Positions 62,200-64,000 of a DNA stretch of 64,000 nt are shown one piece after another; the first letter of the stretch is position 1, and every line of letters begins with the position of its first letter. Source of the DNA: Flavobacterium pectinovorum (GTDB lineage Bacteria; Bacteroidota; Bacteroidia; Flavobacteriales; Flavobacteriaceae); assembly GCF_006438875.1 (NCBI RefSeq), contig NZ_RCZH01000020.1, forward strand, positions 1-64,000, written 5' to 3'. The position numbers were made by a program, and so were the translations under genes. The notes beneath the pieces are model-generated. The model was not told where the DNA came from, searched no databases, and saw only the letters and a program-made list of their open reading frames with translations.

Positions 62200-63309
62200 T
62201 TAATCAGGCAGTTCTTCAATTCCCTTTGGTTCAACCCTAACTCTTGCATTCATAAGGTGCCTGAACTTACTTGAAGTTTCGTAAGCCAGTTTTCGAACCC
62301 GCATAATATTTCCTAGCGGACGGTGTTCTGGCAGGCAATGAAACGGATTAAAACTCAAAACATCATCGGCATATACACGTCGTTCGGGGCTAAAAGTTTT
62401 CTGAGGAAAAAATACAAGCTTCGCAATTGGCTGATAAGGACTTTTATCCTCCGGCCATTGTACAGATGCGTCTTCAACCGGCATTATATCTAAGTCTGTA
62501 CAAAGCTGTGCTCCCATCTCATATTCTGCTGTATTAGACTTAAAAAAATCAGCAATGATCGAAGTTAAGAAAGCATTTTCATCAGCCTCAATAATAGCAT
62601 CCTCTATTTTCTTCCCTGATAATTCCCTGACATTTTCTGACAGCGGTTTCATATTAATTTTTGCTACATAATCTCCATAACGCAACGCTGCCATACTAAA
62701 GTACGTATCTCCCAGAATATGAGGTCCAGGAGCATCCAACTCATTGGTATCATCTGCCAGTCCAACTTTTGCCAATACATTCTGTACGCCTACTGCGGCT
62801 TTTTGTGCTATTTTCTGAACCAATAAATCACTATCGGCATGGCTTTCAATCTTTTCCTGTGCTTTTAAATATTCTTTTATAGTACCCGTAGGGATAATGG
62901 GATAATTAACAAGCAGAAAATCCTGTGTTACGGCATGAGATAAATCATCCAGATATTTTTGCCCTTCAACACCAATAACTTTTATAGCCATGCCTCTAAA
63001 TGCCGACATTTTATCAGGAACTATGGAACCCTGCGCTGTTGAGAACCTTACAATCACAGGATATTTTTTAGGTTTACTAAATAATCCCTGTGCCAGATGC
63101 TCAGGCAGATTGTCGTAAATCTCTAATTCGCCTTTCAAAATTCCGTGGCTTTTTGAGTGCGCATCCCTTATGGCATGACGGTGCTTCTCATACATCAGGC
63201 GATTTACTCTTGCCATTGAGTCCACAACTTTTTTATTAATTTCGTCCTCATTAGGCTGTATAACTTCTATATTTTCATTGTATCGTATGTAATTGCGGGA
63301 GTCTGTCAT
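62200..63309 (-). CDS. Catalase-like haem protein (SrpA-like)
   Basis: A 369-residue protein of the small catalase-like clade. HAIRDAHSKSHGILKGELEI holds the distal His region, IVRFSTAQG and AFRGMAIKVIGV follow, and RKLAYETSSKFRH near the end may supply the proximal Tyr. It lacks the full length and C-terminal parts of true catalases (about 480 or more residues). Members bind haem and often have weak catalase or peroxygenase activity. No signal peptide. It is monocistronic; the adjacent relic regulator may once have been related, but that is speculation. Confidence 0.8.
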   Translation of the reverse strand: MTDSRNYIRYNENIEVIQPNEDEINKKVVDSMARVNRLMYEKHRHAIRDAHSKSHGILKGELEIYDNLPEHLAQGLFSKPKKYPVIVRFSTAQGSIVPDKMSAFRGMAIKVIGVEGQKYLDDLSHAVTQDFLLVNYPIIPTGTIKEYLKAQEKIESHADSDLLVQKIAQKAAVGVQNVLAKVGLADDTNELDAPGPHILGDTYFSMAALRYGDYVAKINMKPLSENVRELSGKKIEDAIIEADENAFLTSIIADFFKSNTAEYEMGAQLCTDLDIMPVEDASVQWPEDKSPYQPIAKLVFFPQKTFSPERRVYADDVLSFNPFHCLPEHRPLGNIMRVRKLAYETSSKFRHLMNARVRVEPKGIEELPD

Positions 63310-63696
63310 ATGAAATGATTTATTTATTTCTAAAATTAAAAGGAAACGATTTTGTCCGGATTTTTACTTTTCTGAAGGTTTATAAGACGGCATTGCTATC
63401 ATGCCAAATAATGTTGCGAGAGTATATTTATTTTTCATAATAAATTTGACAAATCCAGTCAGTTTAAGAATTAAACATATGACTCAAATCTATAAATCTC
63501 TTAGACAAAGATCTTACAAAATATAAATCTCGTTTTACAGGATTCACAGGTTAACAATTTCATTATCAAATACAAAATAATAAATACGCCGAAGCATATA
63601 CCTTATAATTTAATAACAAAAGCTGATTTTTTTATAAGACAAAATCTTTGTATAGAATTAATTTTGAGGTTATTAATCTTTTAAAAAATTCAAATC
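63310..63696. other. Intergenic region upstream of the catalase-like gene
   Basis: No gene is visible in these 387 bases. A small hairpin GGCATTGCTATCATGCC lies near 63391-63407, and TAATTTTG at 63659-63666 could be a -7 box for the small acidic gene, though no TTG is suitably placed. The rest is AT-rich. Confidence 0.45.
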
Positions 63697-63924
63697 ATGG
63701 AAAATTCAAACAATTATAGCGCTGAAGAACTTCAAAAATGTCCTTATCACAGTCAGGAAAATAATTCCGACAAAAACAATGAACCACAAGAAAAGCCCAA
63801 CACAGGAGATTGGGGAGATATTGATGAAGACGATGAAGCGGGAACTGATCCTAATCGTTATGAAAGCGGAAACGATAATTCCGGAGGTTCCGGTAGTACA
63901 GGCAGTGCAGCAACAAATAGCTAA
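63697..63924 (+). CDS. Small acidic hypothetical protein
   Basis: A 75-residue, very acidic and low-complexity protein without signal peptide or membrane segment. The N-terminal YSAEELQKCPYHSQ contains one Cys and a His; the middle is GDWGDIDEDDEAGTDPNRYE; the tail is rich in Gly, Ser and Thr. I do not recognise it. A clear start codon context (AATCATGGAAAAT) and a well-formed terminator at 63934-63963 right after the stop support a real gene. Confidence 0.6.
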   Translation: MENSNNYSAEELQKCPYHSQENNSDKNNEPQEKPNTGDWGDIDEDDEAGTDPNRYESGNDNSGGSGSTGSAATNS

Positions 63925-63933
63925 AACTTTAAT

Positions 63934-63966
63934 AATGCAGGATTTCTTTTATCCTGCATTATTTCT
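63934..63966 (+). terminator. Terminator of the small acidic gene
   Basis: AATGCAGGAT (63934-63943) pairs exactly with ATCCTGCATT (63951-63960) and is followed by ATTTCTTTT. It lies about 10 bases after the stop codon. Confidence 0.8.
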
Positions 63967-64000
63967 TTTAATTTAACTTTCAAATTATGCCTTGGTATAA

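Noticed and set aside
63779..63976. Alternative-frame open frame overlapping the small acidic gene
   Set aside because: It runs through the terminator hairpin, and the other frame has a better start and ends just before the terminator.

Overview
The window is AT-rich chromosomal DNA from a Bacteroidota bacterium, most likely a Flavobacterium. The evidence is genes for gliding motility (gldF, gldG), a type IX secretion C-terminal domain, a SusC/SusD pair with ECF sigma and FecR-type anti-sigma, several candidate -7 boxes of the form TAnnTTTG, and intergenic inverted repeats of the kind common in that genus. No rRNA, tRNA, CRISPR array, transposase or phage gene was seen.

Layout. 1-2.4 kb: an intergenic repeat patch, a DUF4294 protein and an M42 aminopeptidase. 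2.4-11.4 kb: a two-component system followed by a complete heavy-metal RND efflux operon (TolC-like channel, lipoprotein adaptor, outer-membrane porin-like protein, CzcA-type pump). Three TTTAAG direct repeats with helical-turn spacing lie just before the channel gene and look like the regulator's binding site. 11.5-33.5 kb: mostly housekeeping genes (purC, a DPP-IV-like S9 peptidase, HAD phosphatase, PhoH, SAM hydrolase, gldFG, dnaN, DsbA/FrnE-like, a membrane MutS-like ATPase, universal stress protein, mnmE, a SPOUT methylase). Small orphan genes and repeat-filled gaps lie among them.

33.8-61.7 kb: a large polysaccharide utilization locus aimed at a uronic-acid polymer of pectin type. An ECF sigma factor diverges from a FecR anti-sigma, which is followed by a SusC with an N-terminal signalling (STN) domain and by SusD. 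Next come three unusual secreted proteins (a GH63/MGH1-like barrel, an unrecognised 778-residue barrel-like protein, and a GH65/GH95-like six-hairpin protein), four GH28 enzymes and an aldo/keto reductase. The last GH28 carries a CBM35-like module and a T9SS tail. A cytoplasmic module closes the locus: KDG kinase, KDPG aldolase, SDR-type mannonate oxidoreductase, mannonate dehydratase and a hexuronate MFS importer. In outline, polymer is cut at the surface and in the periplasm, imported by SusCD and the MFS carrier, and fructuronate is taken through mannonate and KDG to pyruvate and glyceraldehyde-3-phosphate. The module is the glucuronate (uxu) branch. No galacturonate (uxa) genes, uronate isomerase, pectate lyase or pectin esterase are present, and all four GH28 enzymes lack the classical G-H-G motif.

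61.7-64 kb: a decayed Crp/Fnr regulator fragment, a catalase-like haem protein and a small acidic protein. Repeats are an important secondary theme: a MITE-like family with about 20-bp terminal inverted repeats (three full copies and one partial), hairpin arrays, long perfect inverted repeats, and a short repeat that appears to sit in frame inside mnmE.
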